From Siphonodentalium dalli (Eukaryota; Mollusca; Scaphopoda; Gadilida; Siphonodentaliidae), in NCBI GenBank assembly GCA_032622095.1, contig CP136066.1, positions 190,642,816 to 190,706,815 on the forward strand: 64,000 bases of DNA, in the 5' to 3' direction. The notes under the pieces are model-generated. The model was not told where the DNA came from, ran no database searches, and saw only the letters and a program-made list of their open reading frames with translations. Below are positions 1 through 11,784 of this stretch, one piece after another (the stretch's first letter is position 1; every line of letters begins with the position of its first letter). The position numbers were made by a program, and so were the translations under genes.

Positions 1-35
1 GGCCGGATTCGTCAGCTCTAGTTTAAACCCCGGGT
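1..35. repeat. Terminus of a GGCC-type TIR element, cut by the window edge
   Basis: The first bases match the end of the element at 42991-43824: GGCCGGATTCGTC, then a CTC(T/C)-(A/G)GTTTAAAC run. A related internal copy starts near 43081. Only one end is visible here, so the size is unknown. Confidence 0.55.
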
Positions 36-415
36 TAAGTTGGTCGTCAAATGGGGATTCCCTGTACATTCCAGGAGCAAAAGTTATATACAAAACAGTT
101 ATCCGAGAACTAAAACTACCATACCATATAACTGGCCTGTGGGTTAGATTAACTATCATTATTTGCTATAAATCTATTACTAGAGAATGTTTATGCTTTT
201 GAAAAATCAGATTCAACAAACATTAACACAACAGCTGTCCAGTGGAACGTGTTATACGCATTCCCGCAGAATAAATATCTATTACTTCAAATATCACATC
301 AACCCTTTGACATTTGTTCCAGAAATTCGCATGGAAATTCCGATTCAAAATTGACCAATTGACCTCCCCATTAAAGGTCGAAATTGTATTAGTGGCAATG
401 CATCAGGTTTTACCT
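36..415. other. No feature recognised
   Basis: AT-rich sequence between the TIR fragment and the start of the broken MITE. No open frame, RNA gene or repeat was seen. Confidence 0.5.
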
Positions 416-495
416 TGGATCATGCCATGAATCTCTACTCTGGTTAATTCCCTTAGAAATCTGTTCTGCTGGTCCGTTCTGACATGTAATTTATA

Positions 496-2626
496 TTCCC
501 GTGTGGGCCCGGGGTAGAATAGGCCTACCGCCCATTGCGAGGGGTAATATGGCACCCTGTTTGCCTTGGGTTGCATCCCGTGATTTGAGGTATAGGGGTC
601 CTGGAGGTACTAGGGCGGTTTTATCACGTGATGCATCGACATGCGGATACGACTTAGCTCATGGTCATATTTGGTCCAAAATGTCTTCAGGACGGGTGGT
701 TGAGTTGACTCGGCTCAATCAATCGGCTAGTCACGCCTCTCTACAGTGTTTCAGATTCAATTGTTTTAATGTGGTATTGCTCGTCTGCTGTTTGAAGTAT
801 TGTTTTCTGTTTTCACGTATGGTGTTTCTGTTCTCTCCTGTCTCTTTTGTGTTCGTCCTGATGATTGTTGCATGTTGAATCCTGTATTGTTGACGCCTGT
901 CTCACTGTGGAGAGGTACATGGAGGCTGCTATATGCAGCGGCTCTATATGCAGCGGCTAAACGGGTCACCGATTCAGCTATGTACCAGTCTTTGGCCCGA
1001 TCAGAATTCGAAGGGTAGTCCACGGCGGCTGCTGGGCTAATTGGCGAATCATATAAAAAACAACGTATTTCTAGTACGAATGATGACTCACCAATTTCCA
1101 ATAATGCTGTGGTATTCCCTCAGTACTTGGTTCTTGGCTTTGACCCAATAGTGAACAGACCTTCCATCTTTGTCATTGATAAAACGTTACAAAGCATTGC
1201 TGGACAATTGAAATCTGTTAAACCAACCAGGACTGGCCAATAAGTGACTCTCTGTTGATTGAGTGTTCAAATGAAGTTCAATCTGATGCTCTGCTGCAGT
1301 TGACAACTAATGCACTGACAAAAGTGTTGGTTACTCCCCACAAGACAGTAGCAGAGCTGTGTTGAGAACTCGCGATATAGCTGATTCTTCTGAGTCAGAG
1401 ATATTGGCTGAGTTAGCAACGCAGGAAGTTACAGAAGTCCGTAGATTTGTGAAGACAGTTGATGGTCAAAATGTTCAGTTGAACAGTTATCTTCTGACAT
1501 TCAATCGGTGCGAACATCCACCGACATTGAAGGTCGGGTATATGAATATGGATTTAGGTACATATGTTCCAAACCCATTGCATTGTTTCAAATGTCAGGG
1601 CTATGGCCATGGCCAGGAACAATGTGAAAGTAAAGAAACCATATGTGCACGATTTTCTATTTCTGATCATGGTCATAAGGATTGTACTAATCTGAAGAAA
1701 TGTTCAAATTCAAGATTCAACTATGTAAAGCTGAGAAGCATCTGTCATATATAGATGCTAAGAAAATAGTTGGTCCTCGACCATCCATTCCACATGTCAC
1801 ATACTCAGCAATCGTGTCTACAAAAAAATTGTTGATGCCAGCACTCAGACACAGAGTCAAACTAAACGCGTCAGTACATGTATATCACTCGCAACACAAG
1901 TTGAGGCGACTGATATTATTCCTGTTTCAGAACCTGAAGCACAGGTTGTGGATACAGCTTCTGTAGTTGTGACATTTCCTTCGATACATTCTATGCAATT
2001 TGATCCGATTGTTCCAAAAGAAAAATCGCCGGTTGCTTCGAAACACAGATCGCCGAAGTCACTCAAACGTATCGACTCTGGTACATCTTTGAGCTTTCAA
2101 CATTTGACCAAATGTTTGAAGAGAAACGGTTAACACCCAAAGACTAGAAACAGTATTTGTGGAGCGAGGCTGTCGGTTTGGTGAAGGATGACATTCTATC
2201 TCACCCACCCGACCATCAGCTTGATGCATTGATAAAGGTTCATGCACGATTCATCACATATTATAGATACCGTATCACTGCAAAATCTGATTTGAAAAGC
2301 TACTTTACATATTTCGATGTGGATCCTTGGTAAATTTCGTGTTCATTAGTTGCTATTTATGATCTATTCTTGTACTACTTTTATATGCTTTATAGTATGA
2401 TTGCACAATCGTCAGTTCTTGAATTTATATTCCTGACTCCAAGTGGAAACATTTCTCTTGGGTGCTTTTATTTGTACATAGCTCATCATTGCATTGCTTT
2501 AATCTAATCCACTGTCTGATTTTTCTGCAAAGTTGCTTCGCTGCGATCCTTTTTGATCACTGATTATGTGCTTGGTCGTGATATGGCCTAGCGGCTAAAA
2601 CGACGTTATACCCCCAATCAATCAGT
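496..2626 (+). mobile_element. Non-LTR retrotransposon copy A, ORF1 only
   Basis: This is a 2.1-kb element sharing its whole length with the minus-strand copy at 31339-35652. It has a 5' region starting near TTCCCGTGTGGGC, a decayed ORF1 (1104-2333), a short 3' UTR and a tail reading CCCCCAATCAATCAGT, typical of short-repeat-tailed LINEs. No reverse transcriptase or endonuclease lies between ORF1 and the tail in either copy. The 5' boundary is defined only by where the two copies stop matching. The copies differ by many substitutions and indels, so they are old. Confidence 0.8.
1104..2333 (+). pseudogene. Gag-like ORF1 of a jockey-type LINE, decayed
   Basis: Seen across broken frames: a VFPQYLVLGF start; an FVIDKTLQSIAGQLKSVKP segment; a block from 1359 (LRTRDIADSSESEILAELA) to a zinc knuckle CFKCQGYGHGQEQC at about 1584-1625; then a second knuckle, CARFSISDHGHKDC, whose second Cys is Phe. 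After 1700 the next frame gives a KIQLCKAEKHLSYIDAKKIV segment and a VTYSAIVSTK segment, and the last frame ends in YFTYFDVDPW plus TAA at 2331-2333. This domain order (RRM-like fold, CCHC knuckles, PEARK-like helix) is that of jockey-clade ORF1 RNA chaperones. Frameshifts, one stop and the lost Cys make it non-coding now. The family is known; the clade is inferred. Confidence 0.8.
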
Positions 2627-2894
2627 AAATTAGGGAACTTTATAACATTGAACAAACAAGGCAGGGAATATATTTCTTTGTTAAAACGTGTTTCTCAATA
2701 ATCTACTTGATATCACGGAGTGGTCCCAGATCAAACGACATGCTTTTCTGTGACTTCTGTGAGCCGATATCGCAATAAACATTGAGTTAATTACCCAGGA
2801 GAAATTACATAATAGAAGAGACGCAAAGCAATATCGCTCAAAAGGTCAATTAATCGTGCAGTTTAGAGTTGGGACCTTCAGGCACAGTCAGGTA

Positions 2895-3144
2895 CAGTAA
2901 TGCCCTATGTAATCGACTCCATAACCACAGCAGAATTATGCGTAACTTTTCAGGATTTAGTCGGAAATATGGCTTGTTGCCATTCATCGGAAAGCTCTCG
3001 GAAATATGGCTTGTTGCCATTAATCGGAAAGCTCTCGGTGAGAGCTTTCCGATGAATGGCAACAAGACATATTTCCGACTAAATCCTGAAATGTTACCCA
3101 TAATTATGCTGTGGTTATGGAGTCGATTACTTAGGGCATTAATG
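2895..3144. mobile_element. TA-flanked foldback MITE, copy 1
   Basis: A near-perfect palindrome with ends CAGTAATGCCCTA and TAGGGCATTAATG, flanked by TA on both sides (2893-2894, 3145-3146). The arms carry GGATTTAGTCGGAAATATGG and AAGCTCTCGG. A 42-bp piece near the centre is duplicated (2976-3038). CAGT termini with TA flanks suggest a Tc1/mariner MITE. Copies 2-4 are at 23548, 54929 and 55144. Confidence 0.85.
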
Positions 3145-3290
3145 TACATTGCTAAGGAACAGGTAACAACTAAGAAATATATTCCGCGCGTTATTGTTTC
3201 AACTTTATAAGGTTGCCTGTCAAAACTTAAAAAAGTTCCTAGGTTTTGTACCGGTGGAATATGATGCTAACCTGTTGAATTGAATTCCAC

Positions 3291-3736
3291 ATTAATTTAT
3301 TCTACGCGGGGGTTTCAGTCCGATATTTCTGTGTCAGATTAACGCAATATCCATGTCGCTTATTCCGATATAAAAGACACGTTTGCGTTACCAGAATCAC
3401 CACGTGGTTTTCCACATGCTCGTCGTATATTGAATGACACCTGGGACGCTTTCAAACTCGAGACAACGAACATTGTGGTGTCTTAATATAGACTCTAACT
3501 GCACATTTTAGAATGCGTCATAATTATAATTAGCCCAGTATTCGCCCAGATGGTTTGACAATTTGTCGTCACCATGAGTCATGACTCACAACTTTTCCTG
3601 AACATATCACACCCATGGCCAGAGAATTGAAAAGTTAATTTCAAATTGTTTTGCTGTTTCTCTTTCAACTTCACGCTTCTCTGTCGTCGGAAATAGTCTC
3701 AAAATTGTACGTTGGTTATACTTCCAACTTCTACTT
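3291..3736. other. No feature recognised
   Basis: No repeat or convincing coding stretch seen. The last 100 bases may be upstream sequence of the LINE relic that follows. Confidence 0.45.
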
Positions 3737-3993
3737 TGCTCTGTTCTGGGTCCCTTGCTCTACGTGATTTATGTTTTACAACTTGGGAACATCATTCGTA
3801 ATCACCGACTAGAGTTCCACTTTTATGCGGACGATACGCAACTTTATATTCATTTCGAACAGAGAACCACCCAGACCACTTAGGTCTGCAAAATCGAACT
3901 TGTTAATACATACTCCTGGCAATCTAGTAACATTCGGCGACCGCGCATTTTCCGTGGCCGGTCACAGGCTCTGGAATTTATTGCCTGACCACC
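3737..3993 (+). pseudogene. LINE reverse-transcriptase relic (CR1/L2-like)
   Basis: 3737-3860 reads [20 protein letters not shown], then [18 protein letters not shown]. This is RT block B into the catalytic YADD box (3824-3835). After a frame change and an apparent internal deletion, 3903-3993 reads LIHTPGNLVTFGDRAFSVAG then HRLWNLLPDHL, the usual C-terminal tail of CR1/L2-type ORF2. The match stops at TTAACCC at 3993, where another element seems to start. Clade naming rests on remembered family style. Confidence 0.75.
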
Positions 3994-4140
3994 TTAACCC
4001 TTTCAGTGCCAGGGGCCGATCTCATCGGCCCTAATCTATGGTCTGTAAAATCGGCCCCAAAAAAACTAAAACACTTCTTCAAATATTTCCGTTATTTCGT
4101 CAAAAACACTTCTTCAAATATCTCCGTTATTTAGTTAATA
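3993..4140. repeat. Possible left end of a TTAA element, with a 39-bp tandem duplication
   Basis: TTAACCCTTTCAGTGCC interrupts the LINE C-terminus and resembles the TTAACCCTTT ends of the TTAA elements elsewhere in the window. A hairpin, GGGGCCGATCTCATCGGCCC, follows. ACACTTCTTCAAATAT then occurs twice in tandem at about 4067-4135. No matching right end was found. Confidence 0.35.
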
Positions 4141-4158
4141 GAAATATGTTCTTATTTT

Positions 4159-4239
4159 AGGATCACATATCAAAATGAGAGGAATTGGTGATCCCCTTTT
4201 CATGGGATCACCATATCCTCTCATTTTGATTTATGATCC
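4159..4239. repeat. 80-bp palindrome
   Basis: Arms of about 35 bp (GGATCACATATCAAAATGAG and a near-exact reverse complement ending ATTTATGATCC) surround TTTTCAT. It is probably the core of a foldback MITE or of the truncated TTAA element. Confidence 0.7.
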
Positions 4240-4240
4240 T

Positions 4241-5060
4241 GCCTTCATTGAGCCACGAGTGACTCCTGAGACGAGGATCACATGTTATATGATACCCTAT
4301 CCTACGGAGGATTACATATTGTTTGATATCTACACCCGTGTGCATGGCCTGGGTCAGATATGGATTGTCAAGTTGGGGATTTTAAATGTTTGTCAGGTTG
4401 ACAACCATTTAAATTATTCTGTCCATGCATTCGTTTCCCAAATGAAGTATATAGTATGTCTATCTATCTATCTATCGCCTTATTCGCACTCGCCCGGCTT
4501 ACAAATATTACTTCTTCGCCACGGTATGTAAATTGTTGCACGGGTTAGTGTCATTAGCGTCGGCTCAAAATCCGACGGTATAGATTTGCCAATCACAGTG
4601 TCACCCCCACATGACACCATGGGGCGGAGGTGGGAAATGCACCCAGTACGTTTTTGGAAGTGTCTGAGATTATTTTGCTCCTGAAAACATTTTCAGAGCT
4701 CTTTGACTTGAAACATATTTTATTTGCATAATATACAATAGGGATTAGTGCACAAGTTTTTTGCAACTTATGAAGCCGCTTTCCAAACACAATATTACAA
4801 CACATATGAAATAAAGATGACGATACAAACGTATTTACATGGTGATAAGTTTTGAGATATTTTAGATGCAGTGCCTTCCAGAGATTATCAGGCTAGATCG
4901 AGGTAGGCTCTTGGTTGAGGAAATTTGTATTTAAAGAATGTCACTATACAATGGATGTTTGGTACAATTGGCGCGAGTGCTAATATACTTAGCTATTATG
5001 GGTATTTGTATTTTGGAGGTAAAATGTAATGATACACTTGTATTCGATTTTGGTTAGTGT
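4241..5060. other. Unassigned; short (CTAT)n microsatellite
   Basis: A short CTAT run lies near 4459-4477. The frames here lack family similarity that I can recognise. Confidence 0.5.
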
Positions 5061-5064
5061 TGTT

Positions 5065-5263
5065 CTTTGGAGGGCAATACAGATAATTAATCAGAGCGAA
5101 GTGTTTGAGGGTGCTCTTTTCGTGGCACGGATAACCGATTCGTGATGCTCACTGTACTGGGAATGCAGATGGCGAAACGCAATCCGGATTCGAACACCCG
5201 ACCGCCTAGAAGGTGCAGCTCGGAGGTCGACCTACTAACCAACTTAGCTATCCGCTCCTAAAT
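5065..5263 (-). repeat. tRNA-derived SINE candidate
   Basis: Read on the minus strand from 5263, the sequence starts GGAGCGGATAGCTAAGTTGG. It contains a perfect RNA polymerase III A box (TAGCTAAGTTGG) and, about 50 bases on, a B box (GTGTTCGAATCC). The 3' acceptor strand does not pair with the 5' end, so it is not a functional tRNA. Unique sequence follows to about 5065. Only one copy is visible, so SINE status is inferred from the promoter boxes. Confidence 0.6.
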
Positions 5264-5399
5264 CATAATATAGCCCAATTATGACCGTTTGAGCTCGTTT
5301 TCGACGTAAAACTAGTAGATGCGTTTATGGAGTTTCGCAATGCACGTGCCTTATTACAATTATGCAGTACATTTCGTGTGTGTGGCTAGCTGAAAATGA

Positions 5400-6014
5400 C
5401 CTTAGTCTGACTGATAGAGCGATAAATCGAACCTTTATGACAGTGTGACTGATTTGGCGATTAATCGAGACTTTAGGGCAGTGTGACTGATCTAGCGATA
5501 AATAGAACTTTTATGACAGTGTGACTGATTTGGCGATTAATCGAGACTTTAGGGCAGTGAGACTGATATAGCGATAAATCGAACCTTTATGACAGTGTGA
5601 CTGATTTGGCGATTAATCGAGACTTTAGGGCAGTGTGACTGATTTAGTGACAAATCGAAACTTTAGGACAGTGTGACTGATTTAGCGATAAATCGCAACT
5701 TTATGACAGTGTGGCTGATTTAGCGATAAATAGATACTTTATGGCTGTGTGACTGATTTAGTGACAACTCGAAACTTTAGGACAGTGTGACTGATCTAAT
5801 GACACACCGAAACTGTAGGACAGTGTGACTGATTTGGTGACAAATCGAAACTTTTGAACAGTGTGACTGATTTAGTGACAAATCGAAACTTTAGGACAGT
5901 GTGACTGATTTAATGACAAATCTAAACTTTGGGAAAGTGTGACTGATTTAGCGACAAATCGAAACTTTAGGACAGTGTGACTGATTTAGCGACAAATCGA
6001 AACTTTGGGACAGT
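5400..6014. repeat. 38-bp minisatellite, about 16 units
   Basis: The unit is close to GTGTGACTGATTTAGCGAC followed by AAATCGAAACTTTAGGACA. In the first 230 bp, two unit types alternate (GGCGATTAATCGAGAC with GCGATAAATCGAACC), giving a 76-bp dimer; later units are monomeric. Confidence 0.92.
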
Positions 6015-6160
6015 GACATCGGAATTAGATGGTTTAAACGGACACGGGGCTTATGGTAGCCCAATATAGTAAATACAGTTCCTGTTGTATAGACTACATG
6101 ATCCTTAGCATTCTCAGTCGCAGGAGGATTATTGACAAAATACCATGGACAAGTTATTTC

Positions 6161-6608
6161 AAAGGGATACTGTACTCAAATGTTGTTGTTGGTTTCTATA
6201 GTCTTTGAGTCGTATAATAAGGTAACCATATTTCCATTATTTGAAAGTCTGTTTAGTACGAAGTAATGTTATGGATGGCAGATTAGCCGGAATGCGAAAA
6301 TACAATTTGTCGTTGTCGAGTAATTTTTTTACAGTTTTCAAGCAAATGTATCAAATACATATTATAATATATGTATACTATTCCCATATACTCATTTAAG
6401 TTATTGTATAGTCACCATCCAGTGAGTGGTTTGAGTTTACGCCCCGTATCAAAATAATTGTTTACACGACCATGTGTGCCACGCGCTGCCCAATCCATTA
6501 TCCGTGAATTAATTTGAATACGTCTTGTACACGGAAATTCGTAATTTATTTTATGGCTCCAGCCATAAATTAAATTTATATCAAATTATTAACTTTGATT
6601 TTAAGATA
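6161..6608. repeat. Interspersed repeat R1, copy 1
   Basis: Matches 20710-21151 in the same orientation from AAAGGGATACTGTACTCAAA to a shared end TTTGATTTTAAGATA. Both copies end with a hairpin around TTTATGGCTCCAGCCATAAA. No coding content. The class is unknown; it may be a MITE or SINE. Confidence 0.85.
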
Positions 6609-7560
6609 ACCTCTTAACCTGATCATTTACAGAATACATCTTCGACTCTAACTACTTGTTGTTCAAAATAATATCGATATTAGATCGGTGTTATTACCGG
6701 GGATTTATTGAAAATGGCATACAGTACCCTTTTAATTTATATTTTGCCAGAATATAAAACCATATCAATTGTTCGACTTCGTCATGTTTCCGACTACTTG
6801 TGCTTGCCAGAAATGATTTAGCTAAATGTAATATTCTGTCACATCAACAAAACCCAGGCATGAATTCACAACCATAATGTTCAGCGAATGCATTTCTCGA
6901 ATATTTGGGATATATCGCAATGGCCAGCCGGCAGAATATTTGGGAATTATCCGTTTATCTCTTTCTGTGTGAGTTGTTAAATATTATGCTGTAAATCGAC
7001 TATTTCTGTCTGTGACAACTGTGTAATAAATATGTGATTTATACACTTAATTATATGAATAATTTATATCATTAATTTATTAACGCAATTAGTGTTGCGA
7101 TGGTGGCTAGCACGATTTCCGCCGATAACTAGGATACCAAAATCGCACACATCCTAATAAAATATTCAACTGTCAATTGTTTCAAAGGCAATGACAATGC
7201 CCTTCTGTCATAGAGTAATGTTATAGATTCCACTAATTATGCATGTGTTTTGCAATAACAATACAGTTTGGCAAATGGCAAGGCATGCGTAGTCGGATTC
7301 CTTCTCATTTTGCATTTTGTGTTTGTTGACACACGCGTTTCCGGACATAACGGTGTGTTGGACTCATAGTTATTATGTTATACCCTTAAACTATGTAATA
7401 CGTATTTAGGAAGAGATACTCCACTCTTAAAGGATTACACCGGTGTAGCTTTTCTTAGCCCGCTAATCCAATGAGCACGTTGATAGATTGTGATAGGCCA
7501 CCCGTAACTCAAGTTATGCCGATTCGTGCGATTGAATATTGCATTATGGATTATGCTGTC
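6609..7560. other. Unassigned
   Basis: A 60-bp patch at 6670-6735 (ATTAGATCGGTGTTATTACC, GGCATAC) resembles 60596-60648 inside the element at 58652-62028. Nothing else was recognised. Confidence 0.45.
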
Positions 7561-7574
7561 TGAATAGTTGATCT

Positions 7575-7830
7575 TCCTTCACGTGACGCCACATGAGGGA
7601 CTGTTACGCCAGATTTTGAAGTAACTGACCACTTTTGTAGAAGGTCTCCACCTTTGAAGTAAAAATCGCCAGCTTTTGAAGTACCTCACCACTTTTTTAA
7701 TAAATCCGCCAGCTATTGTAGTAAAGTTAGGTCTCCGCAGTTGTAATAAAAATCTCCAGCTTCTATAGTGAAAAAAACATGTCTCCACTTTTGTAATTAC
7801 AAAATTACAGCTTTTGCAGTAAACACTCAA
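7575..7830. repeat. Degenerate short tandem repeat
   Basis: Variants of CGCCAGCTTTTGAAGTA and TCTCCACTTTTGTAGTAA recur roughly every 20-30 bases. Open frames across it are a by-product of the repeat. Confidence 0.55.
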
Positions 7831-7894
7831 TACATTTTTACGGGCGCTGGACGATTTTCATGACAAAGTCAACTCGATAATCCATAGCGGAAAT

Positions 7895-8212
<318 letters not shown>

Positions 8213-8322
8213 GGGTAAATCCATCCCTTATGCCAACATGGGATTTGATGTTTTGCCGATAGTAGTTGATATTTTACATATGTATGAGTAATGGTTCGAC
8301 CAATATCGGGTTATATGATGCT

Positions 8323-8673
8323 GAAACATGTTATAATGCTACTACGAGATAACTCGTAGTCGGCAACTAGGACGGAATTTATTAGTGTTTCATCGCTGGT
8401 GCCAGCTACGAGTTATCTCGTAGGTAAATACAATTACGTTGTCGGTGGCTTAGATGACGAAGAGTGCTATACAGGTACAAGCATATCGTGTATAAGACAC
8501 GGTAAATGAATTTATACATGATTACTGGTACAGGCTACGTCGCATAAGACGTCGAAAACATAATATGTATTTACATACGAGATACTCGTAGCTGGCACCA
8601 GCGATGACCACTGGTGAAATTAGTCCCAGGTGCCGACTACAAGTTATATCGTAGTAGCTTTATAACACGTTTC
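8323..8673. mobile_element. Foldback element with ACTACGAG motif
   Basis: Left arm GAAACATGTTATAATGCTAC to TATCTCGTA (8323-8424); right arm is its reverse complement (8574-8673). Both arms hold ATCGCTGGTGCCAGCTACGA, and the left also holds the small palindrome ACTACGAGATAACTCGTAGT. The loop is about 150 bp and no target duplication is clear. Confidence 0.75.
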
Positions 8674-9400
8674 ATCTTCATTTGACCCGAATTTGATCGA
8701 CTAAAATTGTATAAACACGATAGATTAATTTATATATACATACTTGTTCACCCATTGTCAGATAAATGAACTTGCATGCATAGGTATACAATCCATGTGT
8801 ATCTGCTTGATCATACACTTGATGTAGGGCTAGCAGCAGTTTCCAGCAGCCTCTGGCACTATATCCGATAATACTATAGTACTAAAAGTAAGAGATGTGT
8901 AATAAACATAGAACCACAGCTGATAATCAGGTAAGTTAGAAATTAGCTCACACAACCAGGGTGCTGAGTTCTAACTAATCTCAACACACATGTAAGTGTT
9001 GTTCTATTGTATGTTACACAGCCAAACTTTTGCATTTAGTGGACCTTCCAGTGGCTTGCACACATAGGGTGTATTATCAGTTATAGGCATATAGCTTCAA
9101 ATTAAACCTGAACCATCCAGAGCAAACTAATTACTGAATTATGCAACGAAAGCCCTCTATATGTTTCCGGGAAAGGTCTATTTGCACATATTTAGCATGG
9201 GTCAGGGACGTACAGAAGAGGTCCTGGTGAATTGGATTATCCTAGCAAGATTTCTAACTGCACCCCACCCCTTGTTCGGGATGCGGTAATCGTTGTATCT
9301 CAAGCCATTGTAATTATACAGAAAAACGATAAATGGGATCGTTGGGCATGTATTGGCGCATACACCAACATTGCTTGTGGTTTGTGTTGTTATTTATGTG
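8674..9400. other. Unassigned
   Basis: No repeat, RNA gene or recognisable coding sequence seen. Confidence 0.45.
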
Positions 9401-9404
9401 GTAT

Positions 9405-9478
9405 GAACACTACTACAAGTTACCTCGGAGTAGCAGTCCCCATGGAACCGTTTACTACGAGTTATCTCGTAGTGGCAG
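9405..9478. repeat. Small relative of the ACTACGAG foldback
   Basis: CTACTACAAGTTACCTCGGAG and TACTACGAGTTATCTCGTAG flank a short spacer. The motif is the one in the 8323-8673 element. Confidence 0.5.
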
Positions 9479-9519
9479 CCAACGTGTTAACGCCCTTATA
9501 GGTGCGACATTAAATTTTG

Positions 9520-9635
9520 TCAGAAGAAGTTCGGTGTGACCGTGAGTCTGACAAGACATTAAGAGAATCCACGCTGGTGATCCGATGTGTGTCTGAAGAC
9601 GCTCCGTCAGTCCAGTAACATGACATATATTCTCG
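9520..9635 (+). pseudogene. Further C2H2 zinc-finger remnant
   Basis: A finger-like ghost around GGTGTGACCGTGAGTCTGAC ends in a RQSSNMT-like stretch (9605-9633). The frame is broken. It probably belonged to the array at 7.9-8.2 kb before the foldback and other DNA separated them. Confidence 0.4.
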
Positions 9636-10130
9636 AAATTGGGTAACGTGACAGATGAATCAGTTCCAACGTAAAATAGTTTGCCTACTTGGCCCCGTAT
9701 TTAAAGGAAGAGTCCTACGTGAAACTTTCAAGTCGCAATGTTCATGGTGCCAAAAGGTTCAGTCTCCTTTCAAAATTTATTCAACGAAATATACGAATAC
9801 ACTTAATTTTATTGATGGTTATCAGGCTGTGGAATCAACAATGAAACGCATAACACAATTAGGAACGAATTGAACGCGATTGGGGTTGATGAAAGTAAAA
9901 TAATTAGTTACCTTGATCCCCAATATTCCTCACCTGCTTTCAACTTCACATCTCCTGGATCGTCGCCACGGTTTCCCTCTGACATGAAACATGACGTCTT
10001 AGCTCGGTCGTAGCGGATTAGTTGACACCATGCTGTGCGACAACACATCACACCACACTGCGTTTCGCTCCAGCACGGGGTGACCGTGCGGTTCCTCGTA
10101 GCAACGGGAGTGACCACCTTAGAATATGTC
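9636..10130. other. Unassigned
   Basis: 10,000-10,130 looks more GC-rich than its surroundings. No family recognised. Confidence 0.4.
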
Positions 10131-10531
10131 TTAACCCTTTACCCAACAAACCGGCCAAAACCGGCCAAATAAAGCTTCAACAGCCTAAAATATCTTCGGT
10201 CTGTCTCAATAGAACCATACAAATATGGATATCATTGGAATCGGCTCCTTGACCACATTGTGATAGTTACAGTTATGCCCTGTGCCAATGCATTCTCTTA
10301 TATATGCGAGTCGACCATAGGTCGCCTCGCATATATAAGAGAATGCATTGGCCTAAAAAAAATCTTTTTTTTAACACTTTTTACCATTTTTTCTTACATT
10401 CTTTAACAATTTTATAATTTTTAATGTGTTAAGCCAATGCATTCTCTTATATATGCGAGGCGACCTATGGTCGACTCGCATATATAAGAGAATGCATTGG
10501 TACAGGGCCCTTCTGTTTGGTAAAGGGTTAA
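10131..10531. mobile_element. TTAA MITE with two long hairpins, copy 1
   Basis: TTAA at both ends (10131-10134, 10528-10531) encloses inverted ends CCCTTTACC. TTAA duplication plus CCC ends is the piggyBac signature; no transposase is present. Inside are two 67-bp hairpins (10285-10351, 10434-10500), each with 32-bp arms starting CCAATGCATTCTCTTATATA. An A/T-rich spacer separates them. Confidence 0.85.
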
Positions 10532-11720
10532 ATTCGCACACGGACATGCTCACAGACAGTCCCCCAACGATCTGATGATACATCAACAAGATTGCGAATG
10601 CCAACGAACAAGCACATATCACCGATTGTGCCGTCATCTTCCAATGGGATTTCAGTGTACTGCTCACAAATAGTGCTACTGTCATAGGTACCACCGATGA
10701 TATGTGGACGCTGTATCGGCAATGGTGCTCCTCGACAATGGTTGTGTTATACGCTCACTATAACGCCAGTGGTGTCGAGATGGTAATGGGTATGCTATTG
10801 TGTTCTCCTTATGGTAGTGCTGCTCACAATGTCATTGAAAAGAACAGGCCCAGAATATAAACAACATGCATCAACTGTCCTCATATATTACGCCGGCCCG
10901 AAACGAAGTGCAAAGATAACACGCCATAGATATAGTCAGTTATGGTTAAGGTAGCTACTTGGTGTGGCATGTTTTATATAAACACAAAATGTACTGAGTT
11001 GTGATTGGATATATTAATGAACTAACTGATTGTTTCCGAGTCCACTGAATGGTGTGTTGGTTCAAGCTAAATAAATTTTAATATAATAAACATTAATGTA
11101 GATCTTGAAAACCAAGAAGTATATTACGTCAACAAAATGTGTCAAATTGGACACGCTGCACTGTGAAAGGAATAGCGGTTAAGCGGACTCAACACTTTAT
11201 GACCGTTTGCGATTTCGTTTCGACTCGATTTTGATCGAGATCCGTCTCTATTCCCATTTGTTAAGTGATATAATAGTATTATAACGTTAGTATATTAACA
11301 AAGTTATTCACGGCGTTCCAAATAGCATAAAGTCGCCGAACAACTGGTCAGGACGCTCTTTTTATTACCGGACCGCGTGTGACCAAGTCAGAGAAAATAA
11401 CATGCATTAGAGCACGATCCCATTGTTGCAATCGTTCCCTGATTTTTGGTAAAGTACACCAATTCCCAAGGTTGGCAAAGGAATAGTTCCGTGATTATCC
11501 CATTGTTAGGGACCAGTCAGTTGTTTCGGACATATCTATTTGCATTCAACGGCGATCAGTGCATGTTAATCACGTTGTTGGGCGTGGCTAACCGGCTATT
11601 GTGTACAATCGCGGCCAGCGCACGGATTGTGCGTCGTGGACAAAACACGCTCAACGGCACATTTCCAGTTGATTGCATTGTGCGGGATCAATTGTGCTCT
11701 AAGTCGATCAGAGCACGCGA
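10532..11720. other. Unassigned
   Basis: No repeat family, RNA gene or coding family recognised. Confidence 0.4.
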
Positions 11721-11784
11721 ATAGTTCTTTACCAGAATAAATCTCGTCTCCGACTCTATTGATTCTGGTAAAGAACAATTCTTG
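11721..11784. repeat. Short palindrome
   Basis: AGTTCTTTACCAGAATAAAT and its near reverse complement ATTCTGGTAAAGAAC pair across about 20 bases. A 12-G run lies downstream at about 11806-11817. Confidence 0.6.

Larger units (their letters stand above)
416..3290. mobile_element. MITE of the 46.3-kb family, broken by a LINE and a foldback
   Basis: 418-475 matches the left arm of the intact element at 46290-46807 (GATCATGCCATGA, TCTACTCTGGTTAA). 2630-2890 and 3147-3290 match its middle and right arm (GGGAATATATTTCTT, then AACAACTAAGAAATATATTCC and GTGGAATATGAT). The unrelated blocks between are LINE copy A (496-2626) and a TA foldback MITE (2895-3144). Both therefore inserted after this MITE. 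The outer right end looks degraded. Confidence 0.6.

Noticed and set aside
5400-6014. CRISPR-like array
   Set aside because: Units are contiguous and degenerate, with no unique spacers; the context is eukaryotic.
10285-10500. TATATAAG as TATA boxes or promoters
   Set aside because: The word is part of the MITE hairpin arm and occurs in inverted pairs; there is no transcription evidence.
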